Assembly (NCBI GenBank): GCA_001873005.1
Contig: MNYE01000017.1
Span: 1 to 7,964, forward strand
Direction of reading: 5' to 3'
Source of the DNA: Dehalococcoidia bacterium CG2_30_46_9
GTDB lineage: Bacteria > Chloroflexota > Dehalococcoidia > GIF9 > AB-539-J10
DNA length: 7,964 bases
Part shown: positions 1 through 6,650 of the stretch, piece by piece
How positions within the stretch are numbered: the stretch's first letter is position 1
How the letters are laid out: each line of letters begins with the position of its first letter
The notes under the pieces: generated by a model
Database searches by the model: none
What the model was told of the DNA's origin: nothing
The model's input: only the letters and a program-made list of their open reading frames with translations
Made by a program: the position numbers and the translations under genes

Positions 1-100
1 CTACATCCTCAATGCTGCTTCTGCCTTTTTCAGTAAGCCGCAATACGGGAAGCCTCTCTGTTTCACTCTCCATCTGTGCTAACCCTTCTTGTGCTGTCAT
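1..100 (-). CDS. N-terminal fragment of a gene coupled to MOSC gene; possibly FdhD-type sulfurtransferase
   Basis: The ATG at 100-98 overlaps the TGA stop of the upstream MOSC gene (ATGA, 4-base overlap). The frame then stays open for 33 codons to the window edge, so the gene continues outside. The visible N-terminus has no signal peptide and is hydrophilic; residues 17-33 read LPVLRLTEKGRSSIEDV. Such a stretch, ending before the expected conserved core, is compatible with the variable N-terminus of FdhD, the sulfurtransferase that helps load the molybdenum/tungsten cofactor into formate dehydrogenase. A MOSC neighbour suits that role. The FdhD name is a guess from context and a faint N-terminal resemblance. 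That a real gene starts here is better supported, by the stop-start overlap and the open frame. Confidence 0.5.
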   Translation of the reverse strand, partial: MTAQEGLAQMESETERLPVLRLTEKGRSSIEDV

Positions 101-549
101 AACTTATCACCAACCGTACAGACGCTTATTTGGTCTCCAGCTTTGACAAGCCCACCACGAATTACCCTGGCAAATACCCCCTCCTTGGGCATGATGCATT
201 TGCCTATCTGCTGAAAAACAGCACACCCACTATGGCACTCCTTGCCAATCTGGGTAACCTCGAGAAGAACATCCTTTTCAATGGCTATTCTCGTGCCTAT
301 GGGGAGAGAGACGAGATCCACCCCTTGAGTGGTAAGATTTTCGGCAAAATCTCCAGGGTTGACATCGAAGCCAAGACTTCGCATCCGGTTGATGCTTTCG
401 ATCGCCAGCAAACTTACTTGACGATGGGTGCAACAGTCAGCATGGGCATCACCGAGAAGTCCATATCCCTCTTTGAGAAACGCTTCGGTTACGTCTTCCT
501 TTCTCGTGCCCTTCTTCTCACTTTTACAGACGGCAATTATCTTGGCCAT
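97..549 (-). CDS. MOSC-domain protein (molybdenum cofactor/sulfur-carrier family)
   Basis: A 150-residue stand-alone MOSC domain, the usual length for the short single-domain members. The N-terminus (MAKIIAVCKSEKKGT) forms the first strand. GLLGDAHA at residues 30-37 and HRQVSLLA at 42-49 are family motifs. GKECHSGC at 102-109 supplies Cys105 and Cys109, and CIMPKEGVFARV at 118-129 followed by the GG turn at 132-133 is the characteristic end. MOSC domains are known from Moco sulfurases and YiiM/MOCS-type proteins and are thought to handle sulfur or bind molybdopterin; the substrate of this short type is not established. The protein is predicted cytoplasmic. It begins 36 bases after the stop of lipoprotein A and is translationally coupled to the next gene. 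No good Shine-Dalgarno site precedes the ATG, but a TATAAT sits about 18 bases upstream, so it may have its own promoter and a very short leader. Confidence 0.88.
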   Translation of the reverse strand: MAKIIAVCKSEKKGTRKEDVTEAFLKEGYGLLGDAHADCCTHRQVSLLAIESINRMRSLGFDVNPGDFAENLTTQGVDLVSLPIGTRIAIEKDVLLEVTQIGKECHSGCAVFQQIGKCIMPKEGVFARVIRGGLVKAGDQISVCTVGDKL

Positions 550-561
550 TGAGTGTTATCT

Positions 562-576
562 TTGTATATTATACAA
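562..576. promoter_or_regulatory. Perfect inverted repeat containing TATAAT, candidate promoter/operator of the MOSC gene
   Basis: TTGTATA (562-568), one central base, then TATACAA (570-576) form a perfect 7-base inverted repeat in the short gap between lipoprotein A and the MOSC gene. Read on the minus strand it contains TATAAT (573-568), an ideal -10 hexamer. This would place a transcript start only about 10-12 bases before the MOSC ATG at 549, in line with the lack of a Shine-Dalgarno site there. No convincing -35 hexamer was found 16-18 bases upstream. The symmetry resembles a dimeric repressor site, for example of GntR type, but AT-rich palindromes also arise by chance. Confidence 0.35.
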
Positions 577-585
577 CATTGCTCC

Positions 586-1515
586 TTACCCAAATGCGCA
601 CGCACAAGTCTCCACTTTGAAAAGTATGCTCTTGGTAGCTACACCACCACTGCTATCAGACACTGTTACAGCGACAGTAACTGTACCTCCCTCCTTAAGA
701 GGCGCAGCCCAGGTAACTATAGAATCCTCTCCGAAGACATTCCCGTCAGTTGACCATTCATAACTTAACTCGTCGCCATCGAGATCGGAAGCAATACATT
801 CAATTTCACAACTTCTGCCCAGTAAGATTTGGTACCCTCCAGGGTATTCCTTCAGGTATTTAGGTTCTTTGGGAGTAACAATCAACCCCTCGACAATTGG
901 TGGATTATTGAGGGTTACGTTGATATCCAACGACCTTGTACTTTCACCGCCAAGATCATCTATCACCTTAACTTTGATACTATAGGTTCCTGATGCTTCA
1001 GGAGCAGTCCACGTAACTAGAGGACCTGGGCCAGAAATATTGCCTCCGCTAGCTGACCACTCATAGCGTAACTCATCACCATCGGGGTCTTCAGCATCAC
1101 ATTTAATCTGGTAAGTATCTGAAGGACTAACCTGATCCCTATGGGCTACCAAGGTGATAATAGTCGGTGGATGATTCGTCCTCACAGTAATGGTTATAGA
1201 ATCAGTAGCTATGCCACCATTCCCGTCTAGTACTTTCACTGTAATAGTATAATTCCCTCCAAAGTTGGCAGTATCCCAGGTGAAAACAGGGCCATCTCCT
1301 TTTATTCTGGCATCGCTAGATGACCATTCGTAGCTTAACTCATCACCATCCTCGTCTGAAGCAATACACTCAATTTGGTAACTCTCTGACGAAGCAATTA
1401 CCTCTCGCTCAGCTCTAAGACTAGTGATAAGCGGCGGGTGGTTAGGTGCTTTGCAGGACGTGGCCAACAACATAATTGCCATTGCCATAATGAGCAGACA
1501 TCTCTTTATTTTCAT
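586..1515 (-). CDS. Lipoprotein with three PKD/Ig-like domains (copy A)
   Basis: 309 residues starting at the ATG at 1515, chosen because GGAGGT lies six bases upstream and because its paralogue at 6664-7593 starts at the same aligned position. An upstream in-frame start at 1578 is less likely. Residues 1-20 are a signal peptide ending LLATSC, a lipobox-like site with Cys21 as the probable lipid anchor; the -3 Ala is not ideal. Three repeated beta-sandwich domains follow (about 25-112, 114-202 and 204-304). Each opens with N-x-PP and carries a D-x-DGDEL-x-YEWS motif and an F/VTW strand. Acidic DGD motifs of this kind often accompany calcium in PKD/cadherin-like folds, but binding here is inferred. 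Each domain has a Cys just before the acidic motif (IEC, IKC, IEC), and the chain ends in CACAFG. The likely location is the outer face of the membrane. The function is unknown; binding or scaffolding is plausible. It follows the MtrA-like gene by 84 bases. Confidence 0.85.
   Translation of the reverse strand: MKIKRCLLIMAMAIMLLATSCKAPNHPPLITSLRAEREVIASSESYQIECIASDEDGDELSYEWSSSDARIKGDGPVFTWDTANFGGNYTITVKVLDGNGGIATDSITITVRTNHPPTIITLVAHRDQVSPSDTYQIKCDAEDPDGDELRYEWSASGGNISGPGPLVTWTAPEASGTYSIKVKVIDDLGGESTRSLDINVTLNNPPIVEGLIVTPKEPKYLKEYPGGYQILLGRSCEIECIASDLDGDELSYEWSTDGNVFGEDSIVTWAAPLKEGGTVTVAVTVSDSSGGVATKSILFKVETCACAFG
748..1350 (-). repeat. Three DNA-level copies of the acidic-motif segment in lipoprotein A
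   Basis: A 33-base core encoding the DGDEL-x-YEWS region recurs at 748-780, 1051-1083 and 1318-1350, with most bases shared (plus-strand consensus TGACCA-TCATAGCTTAACTC then CCATC). The copies mark the three domains and show that the gene grew by internal triplication. Flanking sequence is more divergent. Confidence 0.75.
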
Positions 1516-1521
1516 TAATCT

Positions 1522-1527
1522 ACCTCC
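1522..1527 (-). promoter_or_regulatory. Shine-Dalgarno site deciding the start of lipoprotein A
   Basis: GGAGGT on the minus strand lies six bases before the ATG at 1515. The same arrangement (GGAGGTAG, a short T-rich link, then ATG) occurs in front of lipoprotein B, so both the site and its flank belong to the duplicated segment. Confidence 0.8.
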
Positions 1528-1599
1528 GATTAAGACTCGATCACTTCTTTGACTTTTCCACTGATAAGAAGAATACATAAGGGAATTTTCCTTTCCACT

Positions 1600-2436
1600 T
1601 TATTCTAGAAGCTTAGCCAGAGCCTGTCGATTGGCGGCAAATTCTGGCTGATCTAAGATAGGGCATTCTTCAAGGCGACTTTTACCTTTTGCCAAACCAA
1701 TAGCAAAGGCAAGGCAATTCGGCTTGCCACATCTCTTACAATCTGTCTTAGGTAAAAGTTTGTGGAGCATAAACCCCATATTCAGCTTTGATTTACCTGG
1801 TTGCAAAATATCTTCTTGTGACCGAGTTAATTTTGACGCAATTTTGTAGCACATTGCCGGCTCAGGATATGCCCCTATATCATGAAGCCTATAGCCCATA
1901 AAGAGCACCGACTCCTCTTGATAGCAGCTCCCCACCGCCTTCTTTATTACCTCTGGACTAAGTCCGGGTACCTTGGTATCCTTCTCTCCCGGTTGGCACA
2001 GCAGGTTGATAACGCTTACGATTTGCTGGTTGAATCGTTCTATCAGCTCCAGGGGAATATTATAGAGGTGTGGGGTAGGAGCTCTTGTGCCGACGATTTG
2101 CTTTGTCTCAGTAACTCCGTTTTCCTTAAGTGCCAGGAGCGATTCGCCCGGCAGGTGTCCTGCCGATTCTCTTCCGCAGAGCACAATGTATCGGATATTC
2201 GGGTTGGCCACGATATTGCAAATCATCTTCTCCAGTCCTATATTCTCTGTTTGAAGCATTCCTGAAAGGGCAGCACCCAAATCTACGCTAACCATTACCA
2301 GCTCATTCAATTCAGGTGGTATAGCAAAGTCAAAAGTATCCAGAATGACGCAAACTGCTACCGGAGAGTAGTCGTTACCCCTTACATAGCGACCCTCCTC
2401 TGGAGGATAACCGTCAGGTGGCTTTACTTTTAGCAT
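1600..2436 (-). CDS. MtrA-like corrinoid methyltransferase subunit fused to a C-terminal Fe-S domain
   Basis: 278 residues. Residues about 8-150 resemble subunit A of the methanogen methyl-H4MPT:coenzyme M methyltransferase, the cobalamin-binding subunit. Family-type stretches are EEGRYVRGNDYSPVAV (14-29), TENIGLEKMICNIVANPNIR (63-82) and VLCGRESAGHLPG (85-97). His94 sits in the CG-x-E-x-x-GH segment, where MtrA carries its cobalt-coordinating histidine; that assignment is inferred. There is no C-terminal membrane anchor. Instead the end (about 222-278) is a four-cysteine Fe-S domain, C233-x2-C236-x4-C241-x16-C258, as in the Fe-S domain of corrinoid Fe-S and related proteins of the Wood-Ljungdahl pathway. 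The protein is therefore probably a soluble corrinoid Fe-S methyl carrier, with methyl donor and acceptor unknown. The start has only a weak AAAGG three bases upstream, but the N-terminus matches the family. It lies 98 bases after the ArsG-like gene and may begin a new transcription unit. Confidence 0.82.
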   Translation of the reverse strand: MLKVKPPDGYPPEEGRYVRGNDYSPVAVCVILDTFDFAIPPELNELVMVSVDLGAALSGMLQTENIGLEKMICNIVANPNIRYIVLCGRESAGHLPGESLLALKENGVTETKQIVGTRAPTPHLYNIPLELIERFNQQIVSVINLLCQPGEKDTKVPGLSPEVIKKAVGSCYQEESVLFMGYRLHDIGAYPEPAMCYKIASKLTRSQEDILQPGKSKLNMGFMLHKLLPKTDCKRCGKPNCLAFAIGLAKGKSRLEECPILDQPEFAANRQALAKLLE

Positions 2437-2534
2437 GAGCCTTTATTTGTACTTACTAGGGCTTTAGAGATTGACTTGCTCCTCATTTGATTGGGAAGGG
2501 GATGATTGTAACATTGACGCTAATGGTAGCCATA

Positions 2535-3257
2535 TTAAACTCGAGTCTGTATCCAGAGTACCACATAATATATTCCCACCCCTATGAAAATAATGGAAAC
2601 TACTATGCGAATGACTTTTTCAGCGCGGGTGACCGCATTGAGCCAGGTGGAAACTCTGGCTACACCGATGGATAGAAGCGTGCCGAATACCAAAACGGGT
2701 AGCCCGGTACCAATGGCATACACCGCAGGTAGTGCTACACCACCGCTGGATTTAAGAGCCAAAGGTATCAATACTCCAAAGAATAGGACAGCGCTATAAG
2801 GACAAAAGGCTAAGGCAAAAAGAGCACCCAAAAGGAATCCACCTATCATTCCCCAATCAGCTACCTTTCCTCCTATCGAAGCTAGCTTCCCGCCTCCTAA
2901 ATTAAAAGAAAGCCTGTTGATGTTTAGCATTATCAGTCCTACTACAATCAGGAGTGGCCCCAGGACCTGCTCACCAAAATCCTGAAGAAATGAAGCTACT
3001 CCGGGAATCTCAATGCCAGCCATGATGATCAGGATACCAAGTATAGAATAGGAAAACATGCGCCCAACTGTATAGAGCGTTCCAGTTATAACAGCATATT
3101 TGCGTTCTACTGCTCTACGGTTAACATATGCCAGGGCAGCAATGTTGGTAGCCATAGGGCAGGGGCTGATGGCAGTTAGCAAGCCCAGAGCCAGCGCTGA
3201 GAGAACCGGGATATTAAAGTCTTGAACCAGCTGGTTCATTATGCCACCTAAATTCAT
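2535..3257 (-). CDS. arsG: CcdA/DsbD-superfamily membrane protein, ArsG-like
   Basis: 240 residues, almost entirely hydrophobic, with about six membrane segments. The two signature cysteines are Cys33 in ISPCPMATNIAA (30-41, first membrane segment) and Cys152 in FCPYSAVLFFGVLIPLA (151-167). This paired SPCP/FCP layout is that of the CcdA/DsbD electron-transfer family, and in particular of proteins named ArsG, reported as efflux permeases for trivalent aromatic arsenicals in an arsEFG operon. The start at 3257 overlaps the stop of the ArsF-like gene (TAATG), with AAAAGGAG seven bases upstream. A second in-frame Met at residue 7 is less likely. Two jobs are open: export of arsenicals, or passing electrons from cytoplasmic thioredoxin to the ArsF-like partner outside. 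It is the last gene of the operon; no clear terminator follows. Confidence 0.8.
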   Translation of the reverse strand: MNLGGIMNQLVQDFNIPVLSALALGLLTAISPCPMATNIAALAYVNRRAVERKYAVITGTLYTVGRMFSYSILGILIIMAGIEIPGVASFLQDFGEQVLGPLLIVVGLIMLNINRLSFNLGGGKLASIGGKVADWGMIGGFLLGALFALAFCPYSAVLFFGVLIPLALKSSGGVALPAVYAIGTGLPVLVFGTLLSIGVARVSTWLNAVTRAEKVIRIVVSIIFIGVGIYYVVLWIQTRV

Positions 3258-4240
3258 TAAGCCTCTCCTTTTAGGCTTTTCTCAATATTGCTCTTTACTG
3301 CCTTGACAAATGCATCGTCCTTACCAATGAGAGTATAGACATCCGTCGCCTCTTTAATATGGTCAGTGCCGTCTTTTATGGTGTTGATAAACAGGGATGA
3401 TGTAAAAGCGCCGTATTTCTTCACAATGGCAGCATTTTCCTTATCCTCTACATTGAGCACCTTAAAGACTACCTTGCCACTAGCCAGCTCATCTGCAAAG
3501 TAGGTTTCCACGGTATAGCGTGTCCATTTCTCGGCATAGAGACAGGAAGAGCAGCGCTGTGTGCGGTGAAAGTAAACAACTTCGACTTTGTCAGACGGGA
3601 CTAAAGGCATGCCTGAAGTTGGATGCACCCTTGGCGCCAGAACAGCAAATCTAGCAAAGTGATCTATCTCTGAGGTGACTTTATGGCTCTCAGTATCTAC
3701 TTTCTTATTGAGTAGCTTTCCCCACCCGGTATCCTGATAGCAAGCGATATATACGTTTTCCTCCCTTAATCCTTCTAGCAGTTCCCTTTGGTCATAGCTC
3801 AGCGTAAGCTTAATTTGGGGCTTGAAATTAGCTCCCTCAGGTTTAAAATCATAGACCGCGCCAACAATATAAGCATCCTTTGGTGAAGGTGGTGGGCTCG
3901 GGTCAATCGCTGCATCGATAGCTTGGAGAGGCCTCTGATCTTTGTCCAGCCCCACAGTGCCCTTATTGAAAGACAGGCTAATCCTGTCATCAGCAGATGA
4001 TATTTCTACATTTGTCTTTGGCCTTCCCTGGCTGTCAACCAACAACCTGTTCTTTGTGCCCAGTAAGTTAATTTCCAACTGGTAGGTTGATAACGTCCCT
4101 CCATTTGCTGCTGAAGGCGCGGTACACGATGCTGTATAACCTGCTACTAGCGACAGAGCTAAGCACACCAAGAGAAAGTGATATCGAGTCCTAATCACCA
4201 TGTTCCACTGTAATTGCTCTCTCTTCTTTAATTTAAGCAT
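3257..4240 (-). CDS. arsF: ArsF-like thioredoxin-fold lipoprotein with an extra N-terminal beta domain
   Basis: 327 residues in three parts. Residues 1-38 are a basic, then hydrophobic, signal sequence ending TASC, with Cys39 as probable lipid anchor. Residues about 52-203 are a beta-rich domain with [16 protein letters not shown] (124-139) and a closing [12 protein letters not shown] (192-203), resembling ZU5-like extracellular modules. Residues about 217-327 are a thioredoxin-like domain beginning [15 protein letters not shown], with redox pair Cys230/Cys233, like the ArsF-type subunit reported to help reduce nitrophenyl arsenicals. The start at 4240 has AAAGGAG six bases upstream and overlaps the acr3 stop by eight bases; a Met at residue 14 lacks such a site. 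Its stop overlaps the ArsG-like start by one base, so the two are translationally coupled. It probably sits on the outer membrane face and exchanges disulfides with the ArsG-like protein. True substrate unproven. Confidence 0.72.
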   Translation of the reverse strand: MLKLKKREQLQWNMVIRTRYHFLLVCLALSLVAGYTASCTAPSAANGGTLSTYQLEINLLGTKNRLLVDSQGRPKTNVEISSADDRISLSFNKGTVGLDKDQRPLQAIDAAIDPSPPPSPKDAYIVGAVYDFKPEGANFKPQIKLTLSYDQRELLEGLREENVYIACYQDTGWGKLLNKKVDTESHKVTSEIDHFARFAVLAPRVHPTSGMPLVPSDKVEVVYFHRTQRCSSCLYAEKWTRYTVETYFADELASGKVVFKVLNVEDKENAAIVKKYGAFTSSLFINTIKDGTDHIKEATDVYTLIGKDDAFVKAVKSNIEKSLKGEA

Positions 4241-5297
4241 TTCCCTCTCCTTTCCATGACAACTTACGCTGGAAATAAAGCCCCAAGTTTACCATGTTGA
4301 TGAGCACTGGCACCTCGACTAACGGTCCAACGACAGCCGCAAATGCCTGCCCCGAGTTAATGCCGAACACTCCCACAGCCACCGCTATAGCTAGTTCAAA
4401 GTTATTACCGGAGGCATGGAAAGCAATGGTTACTGTCTTGCTATAGTCGCCGCTAAGCTTCCTTCCCATATAGAATGAGACTAAAAACATGACCACAAAA
4501 TAGAGTACCAGAGGAATAGCGATGCGTACCACGTCCAGCGGTAACTGAACAATAATGTCGCCCTTAAGCGAGAACATCACTATAATGGTAAAGAGAAGCG
4601 CGGCCAGGGTGATGGGGCTGATTTTGGGAATGAACTTAGTCTCGTACCACTCCTTGCCCTTCGTCTTCATGAAGATGAACCGGGTCAGCATCCCGCCGAG
4701 AAAGGGGATTCCCAGGTAGATCAAGACACTCTGAGCAATTTGCCATATGCTGACTTGCACTACGGTGCCCTTAAGCCCGAACAACGGTGGTAGCACCGTT
4801 ATGAATATGTACGCGAAAATCGAGTAAAAAACCATCTGAAAGATGGCGTTAAAAGCTACCAGACCAGCGGAATACTCATTATCTCCTCTGGCCAGTTCGC
4901 ACCACACTATGACCATGGCGATACAGCGCGCCAGCCCGATCATAATCAGCCCTACCATGTAGTCGGGGTAATTGCGTAGGAAGACAATGGCCAGGAGGAA
5001 CATAAGCACCGGCCCGATAATCCAGTTCTGTATTAGGGAGAGTGCTAGAACACGCCAGTTGCTAAAAAACTTGGGCAGTTCTTCATATTTGACTTTGGCT
5101 AGCGGGGGATACATCATCAGAATAAGGCCAATGGCGATGGGAATGGACGTGGTATCTACCTGGAAGCGGGAGACGAAGTCTGAGATTTCAGGATAAAAAT
5201 AACCCAGCCCCACCCCCAGGCCCATAGCCAGGAATATCCAGAGGGTAAGAAAGCGGTCAAGCAGAGGAAGTCTTTTCTTTTGCGTCATGTTCTTCAT
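4233..5297 (-). CDS. acr3: Acr3-family arsenite efflux permease
   Basis: Exports arsenite across the cytoplasmic membrane, driven by the proton gradient. 354 residues, typical for Acr3, with about ten membrane segments. Diagnostic stretches are [20 protein letters not shown] (122-141), with Cys125 at the conserved essential-cysteine position and a second Cys133; [18 protein letters not shown] (292-309), with conserved Glu301; and [12 protein letters not shown] (322-333). I preferred the ATG at 5297 because AAGGAG lies nine bases upstream. An in-frame ATG at 5315 would add six residues but has no good ribosome site. The gene lies 45 bases after the thioredoxin-CcdA fusion, and its stop overlaps the next start by eight bases (ATGCTTAA). 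No arsR or arsC is seen in the window. The assignment is strong. Confidence 0.95.
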   Translation of the reverse strand: MKNMTQKKRLPLLDRFLTLWIFLAMGLGVGLGYFYPEISDFVSRFQVDTTSIPIAIGLILMMYPPLAKVKYEELPKFFSNWRVLALSLIQNWIIGPVLMFLLAIVFLRNYPDYMVGLIMIGLARCIAMVIVWCELARGDNEYSAGLVAFNAIFQMVFYSIFAYIFITVLPPLFGLKGTVVQVSIWQIAQSVLIYLGIPFLGGMLTRFIFMKTKGKEWYETKFIPKISPITLAALLFTIIVMFSLKGDIIVQLPLDVVRIAIPLVLYFVVMFLVSFYMGRKLSGDYSKTVTIAFHASGNNFELAIAVAVGVFGINSGQAFAAVVGPLVEVPVLINMVNLGLYFQRKLSWKGEGNA

Positions 5298-5306
5298 CCG
5301 AGCATT

Positions 5307-5312
5307 CTCCTT
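5307..5312 (-). promoter_or_regulatory. Shine-Dalgarno site supporting the inner acr3 start
   Basis: AAGGAG on the minus strand lies nine bases before the ATG at 5297. If the outer ATG at 5315 were used, this site would sit inside the coding sequence. It is the main reason for preferring the shorter protein. Confidence 0.55.
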
Positions 5313-5342
5313 CATCTCTTATTTCCAAAAAGTGTATGACTG

Positions 5343-6542
5343 TTAGCGCAGTAAATTTGGCGCAAAAAGGAGTAATGCACCTAGAATTATTAGTATTGTT
5401 CCACCTACTGGTCTGGAATACTTCACATATCGGTCTCCCAGGCTTGAAGTCATAGCAAAAGCAGCTGTCCCGAAGATGATAAGGTCGTCAAGCATAAAAA
5501 CGAAAACATACAGCAGTATGTAGCCATAGTATTGGAAGGTGGAAAGATTGCTCAAAGACAGAACGTGAGTGAAAATCGCCGGAATTGCCGCTGAACAGGC
5601 GAATTCGATAGAATTTACCACAAAGGCAAGGGCTACAATTCCCGCTATCGTTCCCCAGGTTATGGGAGAGGAGACAATCTTCTGTATTTTCGTCATCGTC
5701 TTTTTTCGGGATTCCTCGTCTGTAACTTCACAGACGATGGCCCCTTTTGTCTTCAAGAATTCCTTTGTTTGCAATATCCCTCCACCCAGAGCTACCAACC
5801 CAATCGCAATTGTCACTGGCCTGACATAGCCGATGAGCAGGAAAGCATTGAGCCACGCTGTCATGAACAGAAAATACAGGACTCCTGAAGCCAAAACAAA
5901 GGAGCCGACCAACAGCCATATTCTTTTCTTATCTTTCAAAGTCGCTATTAGGGATATAAGGTAAACAAGTACCCACATAGCACAGGGATTGAAGCCGTCA
6001 ACAAGTCCTAAAATTACAGCTAGACTGGTAAGAGAGTAGCTAGAAGGTCTTATTTCCCCTATGATGGGCAATACGATTTCGTCACTGGGCTCTATGCTCA
6101 CTCCTTGAGGGCAATTTCCTGCCAAACATTTTTGCATAGCCATTTCAATCTCTTTGCCTGTCGTTTCTTCTGACTCCCAGCCACCAAACACTTGTTTTCC
6201 GAAAATTGTTATCGGGAAAGCTGGTTCGTTTTTTACCCCCAGATCTTCAAGCATCTCCGACAATAGGGCATGCTCTTTAGGTTTAGTGGCATCGTAATAA
6301 ATAAATTGAATTGAAGGGTATGTATTGGCTAACTTTTCATTGAACGGCTTTTGTGCATCACAGTGTGGACAGCCAGGGAGATAGAAAAAATGAACCCCGA
6401 AACCCTCGTCGGCAGTTGGCTTTGTTGCTTCCTGACCCGTAAATATGAGGACTATCCCTAGGATTACCAGAGATATGATCAAGTATCTTTTGAAGCGGTC
6501 TTCGAAAGTCTTTCTCAAATAATTGGTCAATCTATTATTCAT
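5343..6542 (-). CDS. Thioredoxin/glutaredoxin-like domain fused to a CcdA/DsbD-type membrane domain
   Basis: 399 residues. After a short cytoplasmic lead and one membrane segment (about 18-36) comes a thioredoxin-fold domain (about 47-145) with CPHC at 58-61, a likely cis-proline at 110 (EPAFPITIFG) and a second cysteine pair, C139-x4-C144. The rest (about 170-399) is a six-segment CcdA-like electron carrier with Cys187 in VDGFNPCAMW and Cys316 in SIEFACSAAIP, the expected pair within the membrane. Such fusions carry reducing power from cytoplasmic thioredoxin to extracytoplasmic disulfides, as DsbD does. Topology puts CPHC outside. The ATG at 6542 has GAGGTGG nine bases upstream; a TTG 18 bases earlier would bury that site. 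It is the first gene of the operon with acr3. The partner could be the ArsF-like lipoprotein or the cysteine-bearing PKD/Ig lipoproteins; this is inference. A role in cytochrome c maturation is the main alternative. Confidence 0.85.
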   Translation of the reverse strand: MNNRLTNYLRKTFEDRFKRYLIISLVILGIVLIFTGQEATKPTADEGFGVHFFYLPGCPHCDAQKPFNEKLANTYPSIQFIYYDATKPKEHALLSEMLEDLGVKNEPAFPITIFGKQVFGGWESEETTGKEIEMAMQKCLAGNCPQGVSIEPSDEIVLPIIGEIRPSSYSLTSLAVILGLVDGFNPCAMWVLVYLISLIATLKDKKRIWLLVGSFVLASGVLYFLFMTAWLNAFLLIGYVRPVTIAIGLVALGGGILQTKEFLKTKGAIVCEVTDEESRKKTMTKIQKIVSSPITWGTIAGIVALAFVVNSIEFACSAAIPAIFTHVLSLSNLSTFQYYGYILLYVFVFMLDDLIIFGTAAFAMTSSLGDRYVKYSRPVGGTILIILGALLLFAPNLLR

Positions 6543-6551
6543 TGGCAAATG

Positions 6552-6558
6552 CCACCTC
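6552..6558 (-). promoter_or_regulatory. Shine-Dalgarno site of the thioredoxin-CcdA gene
   Basis: GAGGTGG on the minus strand lies nine bases before the ATG at 6542. It overlaps the alternative TTG codon region at 6560, which argues against the longer reading. Confidence 0.55.
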
Positions 6559-6584
6559 AAAATAGCTCATTCATTAAGGATTTC

Positions 6585-6650
6585 TCACCTAGACTTACGG
6601 TCTGAGTAGGTCTCCACTTTCAGAATTTTGCCCTTAGCTAGAATTGCCAT
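6585..6650 (-). CDS. Possible 21-codon small ORF between lipoprotein B and the thiol/arsenic operon
   Basis: An ATG at 6650-6648 opens 21 codons to a TGA at 6587-6585. AAGGG lies four bases before the ATG, a plausible ribosome site, and the start is 14 bases after the lipoprotein B stop. The peptide begins MAILAKGKILKVE and ends in basic residues; it has no Cys and no membrane segment. It could be a leader peptide or microprotein ahead of the operon. Short ORFs like this are common by chance, and one of its tandem-repeat units overlaps the ribosome site, so the call is weak. Confidence 0.2.
   Translation of the reverse strand: MAILAKGKILKVETYSDRKSR

Noticed and set aside
130..552. Plus-strand open frame of 140 codons opposite the MOSC gene
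   Set aside because: It lies entirely antisense to a well-supported MOSC domain, and its translation shows no family motifs or ribosome site.
748..1350. Regularly spaced similar segments that might suggest a CRISPR-like array
   Set aside because: The spacing is about 270-300 bases, the segments lie in frame within one gene and encode repeated PKD/Ig motifs.
1882..2265. Plus-strand open frame of 127 codons opposite the MtrA-like gene
   Set aside because: Antisense shadow of a recognisable protein; its translation has no domain pattern.
2437..2534. Promoter for the MtrA-like gene based on TACAAT at 2510-2505
   Set aside because: No matching -35 element at the right distance; not strong enough to list.
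2521..2537. Imperfect hairpin at the ArsG-like stop codon as a terminator
   Set aside because: Short arms with a bulge and no following T tract on the minus strand.
6540..6554. Small hairpin TGGC-ATTT-GCCA between ribosome site and start of the thioredoxin-CcdA gene
   Set aside because: The stem is only four pairs; it is too weak to claim as a regulatory structure.
6591..6603. Short inverted repeat AGAC-TTACG-GTCT in the operon leader as an ArsR operator
   Set aside because: Arms of four bases are expected by chance and do not match a recognisable ArsR site.
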